Assembly: GCA_029237695.1 (NCBI GenBank)
Contig: CM055268.1
Coordinates: forward strand, 49,928,418-49,992,417
DNA: 64,000 nucleotides
Source of the DNA: Conchocele bisecta
Taxonomy: Eukaryota > Mollusca > Bivalvia > Lucinida > Thyasiridae
Reading direction: 5' to 3'
Positions within the stretch are counted from its first letter, which is position 1, and each line of letters begins with the position of its first letter. The position numbers and the translations under genes were made by a program. The notes below the pieces were generated by a model. That model was not told the origin of the DNA, made no database searches, and saw only the letters and a program-made list of their open reading frames with translations. This document shows positions 21,960 to 32,745 of this stretch, piece by piece.

Positions 21960-22345
21960 AACGCACCACACGGACAGACAAGACAGACGGACGGAAGGTC
22001 CGTGACGTGACGGACGGACGAACAGGGTGGCAACTAAATGCACCCGAACATGTTTTCGGTTACATAAACATGAATATAAATAGTAGGAACATGGATTTGA
22101 ATATCTGGCAGATTATGGCAATTAATATGTGCTGCGTTTTAAATTCCTTTTGTATATTGTTATTGTCAGTCTCCGTGGAGACATACATTAACACACGTTT
22201 CAGCGGTCACACCATAAGCAATAGTGAAGATGAATAGTAGGAACATAGACATGATTTCAACATCTGAACAAATAAAACTGCAATTCAAATGTGTCAAGCG
22301 CTAACCTGACTTCGCCAGTCCAAGCTATCACATAGAGTTGAATAA
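21960..22345. other. Non-coding interval with a repeat A fragment
   Basis: A short GACGGACG-like simple repeat occupies about 21970-22022. A fragment of repeat family A (GTCTCCGTGGAGACATACAT) lies at about 22170-22190. Nothing else is recognised. Confidence 0.5.
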
Positions 22346-22646
22346 TATACTCAGCAACACTAGAAACGTCCCACCTTTTGAACCGATATATCTCTGGATA
22401 TGTTTATGTTACACATTCTGTGAATGTACATCCGGGACACTGGTCATTTTGTGAATACACCCATGTTAAGCTTCCACCAAATACACGAGGTTCAAAACGG
22501 TCACCAACCGGAATGTTTATTTCCACTTATTGCACGTGCGCGCTATACCTGTACTCGATAAATTAATTCAGTCAACGTCGTACGATACTTGCGACACAGG
22601 CTAATCCGAAAATTGAAAAACGTTTTACTTTTTCATTGTTTTCATC

Positions 22647-23652
22647 ATGCCATGCTTGTCTAAAGTTGAAAGAAATCAGGCAATTGGAATGCTGGACGCG
22701 GGAATGACGGCCAGTGCCGTGGCCCGCAGGTTCGGCTGCTGTCGGAAGACCATACAGAGGCTTGTGACCCGGTATCAACATACTGGGACTGTTGACGATC
22801 GTCCCCGCCCCAGTCACCCCCGTGCCACCAGCGCCAGGACTGACCACTACATCACGTTAACACACTTACGTCAGCGTCGTTTGCCAGCCACCGTAACGGC
22901 TAGGAGATACGGTGTGTCAGCGCAGACCATCCGTAGGCGCTTGCGATGCAACGCGCTGCCAATGAGAGCATGACGCCCATATACCGGTCAAATAATGAAG
23001 CGACGTCACCCTGGTGCTAGGTTATTGTGGTCGCGACGTCATTTGAATTGGCAGCAGGCTGAGTGGAACCGAGTTCTCTTTACTGACGAATCTCGGTTCA
23101 CACTCAGCCGTGCAGATGGTAGGCTACGCGTATACAGACGCAAAAACGAGAAATTCGCCGATTGCTGTGTGGTTGACAGGGACAGGTTCGGGGGAGGGAT
23201 TGTAATGGTGTGGGGTTGGGATCATGGGGAACCGTAAGACTGAGCTCATTGTCATACAGGGCAATGTCAATGCACAGCGCTATATTGCTGAGGTTCTAAC
23301 TCCTCATGCAATGCCTTTCATTCGCCACCACGGCCCTGGTATAACATTGCAGCAAGACAATGCCCGCCCGCACACAGCCAGAATCACAACTCCATACATG
23401 GCTCGTAACAACGTTGACGTCCTTCCATGGCCTGCGGTTTCCCCTGATCTCAACCCAATCGACCACGTCTGGGATGAGGTGAGTCATAACGCGAGAGCTA
23501 ACCACCAAATTGACAAAATTCGAGATCTGACACGGGCATTACAACAAGAATGGAGGAATCTGCTTAACCCACTAATTCTGCGTTACGTCACGTCCATGCG
23601 CCGTAGAATTATGGCGTGTATTCATGAAAATGGTGGCCACACACGATATTAA
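22647..23652 (+). pseudogene. Tc1-like transposase (outer element)
   Basis: The protein has the N-terminal helix-turn-helix DNA-binding half (GMLDAGMTASAVARRFGC, then a second HTH with VSAQTIRRRL) and a DDE catalytic half with FTDESRF, LQQDNARPH and SPDLNPIDHVWDE. It ends GGHTRY, typical of the family. It is broken by one TGA at 22974-22976 and a frameshift near 23225. The residue 35 positions after the second catalytic Asp is Asp rather than the usual Glu (DD34D in place of DD34E), so this copy may already have been inactive before the breaks. Confidence 0.85.
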
Positions 23653-23872
23653 TCATACAGAATATAGTGGAATTTTTTTTTAGAGAGAAATCATCAAGCC
23701 CTAAACATTTTTTAAAATAAATTAAAAAATCAAATTTTTGATTTTGACCCCTCACAAATTCGCCGTGATGTCACTCGAAATTTCTTCATCGCAACAAATC
23801 TTTTTCAACTGATATGGATTCACAAGTGATTAAACTTCATTTTCTGTACAGGTTTTAGTACCACCATCCTTA

Positions 23873-25408
23873 TATACTGAAAGGATAAAGAAACGCAGGG
23901 TAACAACATACACAATACTTATTTAAATGCTTGGCCTAAAATTATGAAAACCGGTCAGGCGACTATCTTGGTCACTGTGCACCAAAACCGGTGCCTAAAG
24001 TTACTCAACCGTGTAATGCACCGTACCACATAGATAAAACTGATAAAAAGCCAAAAACACGTGCAGCATGATGATGATAAGTTCGTCAAAACAGTTTGTC
24101 ATACCACTTGATACGCTTGAGGTATACACATCGTTTTCCGTATTTTTACACTGCATTTATAGCTCTCACAATCATGGTACGTCTGACGGAAGTTCAGAAG
24201 GGTCAGGCTATTGCATTGCTAATGCAAGGTCAAACAAAACAGCAGGTTGCTATGCAGTTCGGTGTGAATGTTTCCACCATAGAACATCTTGTCCGTCGTC
24301 TGAGAGAGACCAGAAGGGTTGCCGACCGACCGAGATCGGGACGTCCGCGCGTAACGTCGCGACGTCAAGACAGGGCTATTCGTCTAGCCCACCTACGTAA
24401 TCGCCACGTTACTGCCACTGAAACCGCTATTAACACGGTAGGCAATCATAATCGCCACATTCACCCCAAAACTGTAAGAAATCGATTGCGCGAGGTTGGT
24501 CTGCGAGCACGTCGTCTCTACGTTGGTCTGCCTCTCACTCGTGCACGTCGCGCGCGTCGTATGGCTTGGTTAGCGGCACATGCTCCCAGATGATTTCCAA
24601 TGAGGCAATGGAGACAAGTCTTTTTCACAGATGAGTCCCGGTTCACTCTTTTTCGTCCGGACGGTCGACGTCGTGTATACCGACGTCGTGGGGAACGCTT
24701 CACCGACGCTTGCGTTCTTGAGAGGGATAGGTTTGGGGGTGGCTCGGTTATGGTCTGGGGAGGGATATCTCACGGGGTAAAGTCACCGTTGATTGTGGTA
24801 GCCGGGAATTTAACTGCCGTAAGATATAGGGATGAAATCCTCCGCCCGGTTGTTGTTCCATTTGTGCAACAGCGTCAACTAATTTTCCAGCATGATAATG
24901 CCCGGCCCCATGTAGCCAGAGTTTGTCAAGACTTTCGCGCTGACCATAACATTAACCCACTCGACTGGCCAGCGTACAGTCCCGATTTGTCCCCAATCGA
25001 ATATATGTGGGACGAACTTGACAGGAGGATAAGGGGGTGTCGGAATACCCCTTCTAATCTCGACCAACTAAGGACTGCATTGTTGGAAGAGTGGAACAAT
25101 ATCCCAATAAGAAGGATAAATGCACTGATGAATTTCATGCACAAGAGAATCAGGGCTGTGACAGATGCGCGAGTGGTGAATACGAGATACACTGACAAAA
25201 CAGTGGATTTCACTGTGCGATATTGAGCGGTACCGTCAATTGTGATTCAATTACTAATGAATTATCGGTCAAAACCTAATGCAATTTTGGTAATGTGTTG
25301 ACTAAAAATGTATTTTTAATACTCATATAAAATATTGTATATAACAGCAAACACATCACTTTAAATCACCTCAAATGTTTACCCTGTGTTTCTTTATCCT
25401 TTCAGTAT
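23873..25408 (+). mobile_element. Tc1/mariner-like transposon (inner)
   Basis: The left end ATACTGAAAGGATAAAGAAA (from about 23874) and right end TTTCTTTATCCTTTCAGTAT (to about 25409) are inverted repeats with one mismatch in the next ten bases, flanked by TA. The total length is ~1.54 kb, normal for Tc1. It sits inside the 3' region of the outer Tc1-like element, so it inserted later. Confidence 0.88.
24174..25226 (+). pseudogene. Tc1-like transposase (inner element), one stop codon
   Basis: I chose the ATG at 24174 (MVRLTEVQKGQ) rather than the longer upstream frame, because homologues start near the first HTH. The frame is continuous to 25226 except for one TGA at 24591-24593, just before the catalytic domain. 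The DDE motifs are FTDESRF, FQHDNARPH and SPDLSPIEYMWDE, with exactly 34 residues between the second Asp and the Glu (DD34E). With about 350 codons it is full length. A single G-to-A or similar change could explain the stop, and all catalytic residues are otherwise intact, so this was recently active. Confidence 0.88.
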
Positions 25409-25507
25409 ATATTTCCAGCAATATTTCCCTGAATATGGTGGGACGTTTCTACTATTGCTCAGTATACATTCCATATATGATCCAAAACTCGATTTAAAAC
25501 TTATATG

Positions 25508-25790
25508 GTCAGCCTCCGTGGAGACATACATAAATTGCGCATGCCGCCCATATTTCAGGGCGTCAGCGCGGGGTATTGGGTATAGTTTTCAACTAGCAAT
25601 AACCACGCCTCGGATAAACCTCATTGGCTATGGTACCGCCACTGCGCAAAGCTACCATCAACTGTCAGTCCTAGGTATTTGACCATCCTACATCTATTCA
25701 GGTAATGGCTAGTGAATCACTGCAACGTTCGTAATTCGTTTGTAAAAAGTGGCGATCACTCATAGCCACACATGGGTTGGCAAGAGTTCC
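25508..25790 (+). repeat. Dispersed repeat family A, copy 3
   Basis: A close copy of 6965-7310; see that entry. It begins GTCAGCCTCCGTGGAGAC, just downstream of the outer Tc1-like element. Confidence 0.7.
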
Positions 25791-25931
25791 CTTCTATGCA
25801 ATGTCTGTTGAGTTATGTTCAAAACCCCTCATATTGTTGGTCTACATACATTGATGTAAAGTGTGATTGAATAAAATGTGGCTGCGACTGGAACATATGA
25901 CGTATGACCATTGCTAATATGGTAGAATATA

Positions 25932-26031
25932 CAGTGGGGTCAGCGTGTAAGTGCACACACGAACGAACACGACAGGTTGGAACCAACCTGTCGTGTTCGT
26001 TCGTGTGTGCACTTACACGCTGACCCCACTG
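25932..26031. mobile_element. Perfect 100-bp palindromic mini-MITE with TA duplication
   Basis: Two perfect inverted arms (CAGTGGGGTCAGCGTGTAAG... and its exact complement) are separated by only AA (25981-25982). TA lies on both sides (25930-25931 and 26032-26033), giving 51-bp arms including the TA. The CAGTG terminus and TA duplication fit a pogo/Tc1-class MITE. Zero mismatches suggest a very young insertion or hairpin-templated correction. Confidence 0.85.
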
Positions 26032-26104
26032 TACCAGCCTGCGTATCCGAACAACACGCGGCCCTTTTACTTGATATATGAAATTTATTATTTATAATTT
26101 TTAC

Positions 26105-26615
26105 TTAAAGGTACATGCCCACTCAGTAAGCACAACTTGTTCTTTATATCAGGGACATCATCTGAGACATTTTCTGGCAAAATAAACATTCATTCACCAT
26201 TACCCCACGTATTGATTGGCATTATGCGACATTTTATATCAGACGTACATTTCCACACTGATACCAGGGGCAATAACCGTGTTTCCTTAAAATTTTATCT
26301 GACATTACTATTTCTTCTCGGTATGTATTTGTTTGATGTGCAATGATCATATTTTATAATCTGTTGAAAATATTATTCGTTTAGGCGACGCATTTAATTA
26401 GTATAAATAATTAGAACATATCATGCCTCATTTGCATATGCAAATAGCCTGTTACCACGGCGAGTCACTATCAGTAAAATAAATATTATGATAATGATTA
26501 TATCTGTATAGCGGGCACTCGTAATTTATAGAACTGGTGGCATAGTGACACACTCATACACTTATTTAATTCCTATAAAGAACAGTTTGTGCCTACTGAG
26601 TGGGCATGTATCTTT
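26105..26615 (+). mobile_element. MITE family B, copy 2
   Basis: It begins TTAAAGGTACATGCCCACTC and ends with the inverted copy (GAGTGGGCATGTATCTTTAA). The interior matches 8015-8524 (opposite strand) and 27616-28054. Confidence 0.8.
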
Positions 26616-27225
26616 AATATATAATATATGTATGAATCTGCATGTGACGCAAAAGTGCGTATCCGATATTGCATCTGGCAACACACGAGTCTAAACGGCG
26701 TATAGTGAATACCCTGATCAAACTAACCATCGATGTTCTAGCGCGTGAGATGATACGAGTCTGCAATGGTCGTCGTGGTCACAGGTGGAAGACTCGGACC
26801 TATAAATCAAAAAAATAATGCCTATTAAAAATATCCCATTACCCCACCCACCTGGTATCGTACTGTACATCATTACGTTAATATCATTTAATCAGTAATA
26901 TACATAATAGATGATAGTACTGTATGAGACCAAGTGGGTGGGGTAATGGATTTTTGGTAATGGGCATTTTGTTGGTGTCACAGGTCCGAGTCTTCCACCT
27001 GTGGTCGTGGTGGCTAGTGAACTGTGAATTCACAGACTGCGTTAATGCGTAGACTGATCTGGAACTTCGAACAATGGTCACCAAGGCAAAGCACAAAGTT
27101 CCTCGTGATGAGCCGTGCCTAATTACATCTACATATACTACTTTACGACACGGACATTCATGGTTCAGCCTCGTATGATATTACAGGTTTTCGCATACCT
27201 CATGTACAATGAATTGAGTGTAATA
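26616..27225. other. Non-coding interval with a foldback element
   Basis: A foldback spans about 26778-27003: the arms CAGGTGGAAGACTCGGACCT and its complement are exact, with a second inverted pair CCATTACCCCACCCAC inside. Similar CCCCACCCA blocks recur at about 30690 and 30880. No gene is supported. Confidence 0.6.
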
Positions 27226-27592
27226 CTGATTTACAGTTTGCCTGCTTTACAGAGAAACCTCTCTAAGCCGGACACCCTGGGCAACAGTTTGCCTGCTTTA
27301 CAGTGAAGCCTCTCTAAGCCGGACACCCTGGGGAACAGTTGGCTTGTTTTACAGTGAAACCTCTCTAAGCCGGACACCCTGGGGAACAGTTTGCCTCATT
27401 TACAGTGAAACCTCTCTAGCCGGACACCCTGTGGGAACAGTTTGCCTGCTTTACAGTGAAGCCTCTCTAAGCCGGACACCCTGGGGAACAGTTTGCCTCA
27501 TTTACAGTGAAACCTCTTTAAGCCGGAGGTCTCCAGGGTGTCCGACTTAGAGAGGTTTCACTGTAAATCAGGCAAACTGTAAATCAGTAAAT
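27226..27592. repeat. Tandem array of pogo-type MITE termini (repeat E)
   Basis: Five or six ~57-60 bp units carry TTTACAGTGAAACCTCTCTA, AGCCGGACACCCTGGGGA and ACAGTTTGCCTGC or CTCAT. The last unit is followed by an inverted copy ending ACTGTAAATCAGGCAAACTG, forming a hairpin. The unit is the terminal repeat of the foldback family E found at 39440-39520, 42290-43020 and elsewhere. The array is thus an amplified TIR. Confidence 0.75.
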
Positions 27593-27615
27593 GGAATAGC
27601 CCAAGTTGTTATTCC

Positions 27616-28054
27616 TTAAAGGTACATGTCCACTCAGTAGGCACAAACTGTTCTTTATATCAGAGACATCATCTGAGACATTTTCTGGCAAAATAAACAT
27701 TCATTAACCATTACCCAACGTATTGATTGGCATTATTATACATTGTATATCAAACGCAAATTTCCACACTGATATCAGGGGCGATAACCGTGTTTCTTTA
27801 AAATGTTAAGTGCCATTACTATGTATACACTGTATTTATTTTTTGATCTGTAATATATCATGCCTCAATTGCATATGACAATAGCCTGATAGCACCGCGC
27901 GTCACTATCAGCAAAATAACTATTACTAACTTATTATATCTGTATAGCGGACACTCGTAATTTTTAGAACTGGTGGAATAGTGACACAATTATACACTTA
28001 TTTAATTCCTGTAAAGAACAATTTGTGCCTACTGAGTGGTCATGTACCTTTAAG
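27616..28054 (+). mobile_element. MITE family B, copy 3
   Basis: It begins TTAAAGGTACATGTCCACTC and ends GAGTGGTCATGTACCTTTAA. The interior is as in copies 1 and 2, but about 70 bp shorter than copy 2. Confidence 0.8.
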
Positions 28055-28130
28055 TGACATGTCCGGTAATAGTAAAATAATGGATATTTTGCCTGAACAA
28101 AGCAATATCTACAGAACAAGCATCTGAGGC

Positions 28131-28378
28131 TTAACCCTTTCACCCCTAAGTAACTGGAATGGATTTTGATATGTTCATTTTGCAACCAACCCAACCGTCA
28201 AACAATTGTTTTCAGACAAGTCCATTTATGAAAAGGGGATATTTTTTGTTCTCAAAAATATTAAAATTACTTTCAAAAAGTGCAGATCCTGATGAGACGG
28301 CTCGTTACGAGCCGGCTCATCTGGATCTGCACTTTTTGCATAAAACGGTATATCGGGATTTCGGGTTCAAAGGGTTAA
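28131..28378 (+). mobile_element. TTAA-flanked MITE family D, copy 1
   Basis: Ends are TTAACCCTTTCACCC and GGGTTCAAAGGGTTAA. The centre is a hairpin with TGCAGATCCTGATGAGACGG and its near-complement. CCCTTT ends with TTAA duplications suggest a piggyBac-type origin. Other copies are at 38009-38252, 47574-47802 and 50128-50370. Confidence 0.75.
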
Positions 28379-28445
28379 TGTACATGTACATTCGCTCGCG
28401 TGTTGTACATATACAGATTACACGTCCATTTATTTTTTCGAAAGC

Positions 28446-28690
28446 ATCTGGGCGCCGTTTCACTAAACTTCGTACGACTGAAATGTTCGTAATTGAAAAA
28501 TTATAATAGTCTGTAAATTTCAGATTAACACTGTTTTCTTGTAATCAATTATTGGATTTACATTTATTGAGTATAGGCTGCATATGAAGCATATGCTCAA
28601 TAAATGTAAATCCACCAATTGAAAGTTCCAGATGATCCAAAATGCACTTACGAATATTTTATTCGTACGAAGTCTGTTGAAATTACCCCC
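28446..28690 (+). repeat. Dispersed repeat family C, copy 2
   Basis: It begins with GGGCGCCGTTTCACTAAACT and ends with an inverted, diverged version (ATTCGTACGAAGTCTGTTGAAA). The inner CTCAATAAATGTAAATCCA is also inverted around about 28580. It is thus a foldback element; compare 4645-4785. Confidence 0.6.
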
Positions 28691-28855
28691 GAAGCTTAAT
28701 ACGTACATACATGTAACAAAAACTCGCTCGTGATTGTATATGCATAAACGAGTGCATTAATCAATAATGAATCAGCTATTCACTGAAGATTCAGCATATT
28801 ATGAAATATTAATATTAATAAAATACATAACATGAAAATATTATATTTCGAATTC

Positions 28856-29305
28856 TTATACCTCGCTACAGGAGGGTGGCGTCACTTTATACTCTTCACT
28901 ATACGTAACCGCAGTGATATACTCCGGCGGTGGGGCCACATACTGGGCAGGATAGTGCGGTTCCGTACCATTACCTGCACCATCGGACCTTGGCAGACGG
29001 GTATCATCAGCATTTAAATGTTCACGACTGTTATAAGGCGACGACGTGTTTACGTCGTGTCCGTAGGACGACTGTGCGTCTGTGGCGGCCGGGTGTATCT
29101 CCGGAATAGTCTGAGCGCCAGAGCTACCTGGTATTTGTTCCAGGCTCTCATAGCTTGGAGGTAAATTTGAACTTTGCGCTGGACTATTTCTTCTGTTTGT
29201 TCTCGTTTCTGCCAGTTCCACCCGCAATTCAATATTTTCCTGATCCGATCTGTCTCTGGTTGTACGTGTGTCCGACGTGTCTCTATTTGATCGACTGGGC
29301 GCAAT
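28856..29305 (-). CDS. Probable last exon of a host gene: PPxY-containing tail
   Basis: On the minus strand a splice acceptor (TTATTGTTAG) precedes 29305. The frame is then open for 149 codons to TAA at 28856-28858. The peptide is hydrophilic and rich in Ser, Pro, Thr and Tyr, without membrane segments. It contains two WW-domain ligand motifs, LPPSYESL and APPPEYI (PPxY). This is typical of the cytoplasmic C-terminal tail of a membrane protein that recruits a WW-domain ubiquitin ligase or YAP-like protein. An internal ATG makes a 123-residue frame, but the exon reading is more natural. It may belong to the gene with the CUB-like exon at 38312-38560. The link is by strand and order only. Confidence 0.5.
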   Translation of the reverse strand: MAPSRSNRDTSDTRTTRDRSDQENIELRVELAETRTNRRNSPAQSSNLPPSYESLEQIPGSSGAQTIPEIHPAATDAQSSYGHDVNTSSPYNSREHLNADDTRLPRSDGAGNGTEPHYPAQYVAPPPEYITAVTYSEEYKVTPPSCSEV

Positions 29306-29390
29306 CTAACAATAATATTAAACATTTGAAATTACGAATTCAGTACATGCAGGCGTGGATCCAGGATTTCGGGTTAGGGGGGGCGTAACT

Positions 29391-29445
29391 ATTTTGCAAT
29401 ACTTGACTATATTATAGTCGATAATATAGTCAAGTATTGCAAAAT
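29391..29445. repeat. Perfect 25-bp hairpin
   Basis: ATTTTGCAATACTTGACTAT... (29391-29415) is followed by five bases and its exact complement (29421-29445). It is part of a foldback family with GGATCCAGGATTTCGGG-like ends, next to the assembly gap. Confidence 0.7.
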
Positions 29446-29470
29446 AGTCGACCGAGCGGAGCGGAGCAGA

Positions 29471-30166
29471 AAAATGCATGGAATACATGGCACTTGGCAT
29501 GAAACGTGCCTTGTAACTTGTAAAAAANNNNNNNNNNNNNNNNNNNNNNNNNNNNNNNNNNNNNNNNNNNNNNNNNNNNNNNNNNNNNNNNNNNNNNNNN
29601 NNNNNNNNNNNNNNNNNNNNNNNNNNNNNNNNNNNNNNNNNNNNNNNNNNNNNNNNNNNNNNNNNNNNNNNNNNNNNNNNNNNNNNNNNNNNNNNNNNNN
29701 NNNNNNNNNNNNNNNNNNNNNNNNNNNNNNNNNNNNNNNNNNNNNNNNNNNNNNNNNNNNNNNNNNNNNNNNNNNNNNNNNNNNNNNNNNNNNNNNNNNN
29801 NNNNNNNNNNNNNNNNNNNNNNNNNNNNNNNNNNNNNNNNNNNNNNNNNNNNNNNNNNNNNNNNNNNNNNNNNNNNNNNNNNNNNNNNNNNNNNNNNNNN
29901 NNNNNNNNNNNNNNNNNNNNNNNNNNNNNNNNNNNNNNNNNNNNNNNNNNNNNNNNNNNNNNNNNNNNNNNNNNNNNNNNNNNNNNNNNNNNNNNNNNNN
30001 NNNNNNNNNNNNNNNNNNNNNNNNNNNGTATCTGCATGGCAGATTCAGGTGGGGCGGACCCGGCGTGCGCCCCCCCCCCCCACCCCCCCTAAAATTCGCC
30101 GAGTGACGATTGTTTACAAGTTACAAGGCACGTTTCATGCCAAGTGCCATGTATTCCATGCATTTT
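29471..30166. repeat. 54-bp perfect inverted repeat enclosing the scaffold gap
   Basis: 29471-29524 and 30113-30166 are exact reverse complements (54 bp, including GCATGGAATACATGGCACTT). Between them are 500 N (29528-30027) and a C-run. This is a foldback element whose centre was not assembled. The real loop size is unknown because 500 is a placeholder length. Confidence 0.8.
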
Positions 30167-31165
30167 TCGGTCGTTGTCTTATTGCTTCAAAATTTAAACG
30201 TTTTCAATCAAAAATCATGTATAAACATACCGTGACAGTGTCAATATTTTTGCTCCAAAATGCGCCAGAACGCAGGAAATGCGATGTAGATTTCAAAATG
30301 TTTCCACACCAATATACTCCATGGGAAATGCAAGCATTAACAAGTTAGCCCGTGAGCCAATAACCGAAACCCTCCCTCCCTCCCTCCCTGTGGGATTTTT
30401 GCAGACATATATTTCCTGAAACTACATTCAATTATGAGTGTCAATCCGTTGTCTGCGCTCTGTAACCCGATGGATGAACATATGGCGCCATTTTCAAGTA
30501 TGTCACCCTCGGTATTTTTAGTATCTTGAAAAATCGCATTTTTAATAAAAATTGCCTAACTTATATCCTTTTGTTCGAATAAGATGGTATTTTCGTACGT
30601 TTTCCGACATTTTGAACACCATGGAATAGAATAATATACAATTGAAATAAATTTAACAATCTAGAAGTCATATTTTACAGGTTTTATTACCCCACCCACC
30701 CAATTTCAATGGTAAAATATACATGTTAATAACTTTATGAAAAGTTGGCGTTTTTTCATTTTATCAATGTCAATGTAGTCTAGTAGGGCCAATTGAACAT
30801 ATCCAATGTATATACGTCGACTATTTAGTGTCTACCACAAAATATACAAAGTGAAAAATAACGTATTTTCGACCATTCCCCACCCACTCATTTTACAATG
30901 GCAATTTAACAGGTATGTAATATTATGCAATTTAACAACATTATAACCGCTTACTATGGATTGAAAACAACTCAAATATGTAACATTATTGTCCATACTT
31001 ACTAAATATACTATGAGTCCGTGTTTTCGTCCGTCTGTACTGACATTTCTCAAATAAAAATTGACGGTACCGATTTTGAAATATATCCGAATATTCAAAC
31101 ATTTCGGGGCACTAGATCATTATCGGCAACAGTAGTTGATCTACAACATTAATAATCTCGTTATA

Positions 31166-32735
31166 GTGGCGAGACAATCCTCACAGCATCAGGCAAGATG
31201 AAACACAATAGGCAAAAACTGAAACCACATATAATACAATTCAAGAGGCAACATACATCATGGTTTACAGTATTCAACTTGCAATACAAAATATTCTACA
31301 TGTTGTTCAAGTCAAAACATCGCACCTGTGGCGAGGCAATCCTCACATCATAAGGCAAGATGAAACACAATAGGCAAAAACGTAATCCACATATAATACA
31401 ATTCAAGAGGAAACACATGTCATGGTTTACAGTAATCAATTTGCAATACAAAATATTCTACATGTTGTTCAAGTCAAAACATCGCACCTGTGGCGAGGCA
31501 ATCGTCACAGCATCAGGCAAGATGAAACACAATAGGCAAAAACTGAATCCACATATATTACAATTCAAGAGGCAACACACGTCATGGTTTAAAGTATTCA
31601 ACTTGCAATGCAAAATATTGTACATGTTGTTAAAGTCAAAACATCGCACCTGTGGCGAGGCAATCCTCACAGCAAGATGAAACACAATAGGCAAAAACGT
31701 AATCCACATATAATACAATTCAAGAGGAAACACATGTCATGGTTTACAGTAATCAACTTGCAATACAAAATATTCTACATGTTGTTCAAGTCAAAACATC
31801 GCACATTGGCGAGGCAATCCTCACAGCATGAGGCAAGATGAAACACAATAGGCAAAAACATAATCCACATATAATACAATTCAAGAGGAAACACATGTCA
31901 TGGTTTACAGTAATCAACTTGCAATACAAAATATTCTACATGTTGTTCAAGTCAAAACATCGCACATGTGGCGAGGCAATCCTCACAGCATCAGGCAAGA
32001 TGAAACACAATAGGCAAAAACGTAATCCACATATAATACAATCCAAGAGGAAATACATGTCATGGTTTACAGTAATCAACTTGCAATACAAAATATTCTA
32101 CATGTTGTTCAAGTCAAAACATCGCACCTGTGGCGAGCAATCCTCACAGCATCAGGCAAAAACTTAATCCACATATAATACAATTCAAGAGGCAACATAC
32201 ATCATGGTTTACATTATTCAACTTGCAATACAAAATATTCTACATATTGTTAAAGTCAAAACATCGCACATGTGGCGAGGTAATCCTCACAGCATCAGGC
32301 AAGATGAAACACAATAGGCAAAAACTTAATCCACATATAATACAATTCAAGAGGCAACATACATCATGGTTTACAGTATTCAACTTGCAATACAAAATAT
32401 TCTACATACTGTTAAAGTCAAAACATCGCACATGTGGCGAGGTAATCCTCACAGCATCAGGCAAGATGAAACACAATAGGCAACAGCTTGATCCACATAT
32501 AATACAATTCAAGAGGCAACATATATCATGGTTTACAGCATTCAACTTGCAAAAAAAAAAGTATACATGTTGTTAATGTCAAAACATCGCATCTATGGCG
32601 AGGCAATCATCACAGCATCAGGCAAGATGAAACACAATATACAAACGTTCCAGCCACATATAATACAATTCAAGAGGCAAAATACATCATGGTTTACAAT
32701 ATTCAAATTGCGATCCTCACAACATCAGGCAAGTT
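31166..32735. repeat. Minisatellite, ~162-bp unit, about 9.7 copies
   Basis: Units start at GTGGCGAGG-like sequence at 31166, 31328, 31490, 31652, 31806, 31968, 32130, 32272, 32434 and 32595, with a partial unit at 32711. Most spacings are exactly 162 bp; two are shorter (154 and 142). Because 162 is divisible by 3, a 54-residue frame repeats across it (KMKHNRQKRNPH..., ...FKSKHRTCGEA...). This is a by-product; no start context, splice sites or complex domain support a protein. The array lies inside element 2, 3' of its gene. Confidence 0.85.
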
Positions 32736-32745
32736 ATGTGAAGTT

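Larger units (their letters stand above)
22346..25467 (+). mobile_element. Tc1/mariner-like transposon (outer), split by a second one
   Basis: Left end ATACTCAGCAACACTAGAAA... and right end ...TTTCTACTATTGCTCAGTAT are inverted repeats sharing GTAGAAACGTCCCACC-like cores, flanked by TA-rich sequence as expected for Tc1 insertion. The transposase gene lies at 22647-23652. The 3' non-coding part is interrupted at about 23873 by another Tc1-like element, and the outer element resumes at about 25409. Without that insert the outer element would be about 1.6 kb. Confidence 0.85.

Noticed and set aside
27226..27592. Regular repeats resembling a CRISPR array
   Set aside because: Spacers are not unique, the genome is eukaryotic, and the units match a transposon terminus.
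29318..30106. Frames of 210-239 residues across the N run
   Set aside because: They consist mainly of undefined residues; the gap is a placeholder.
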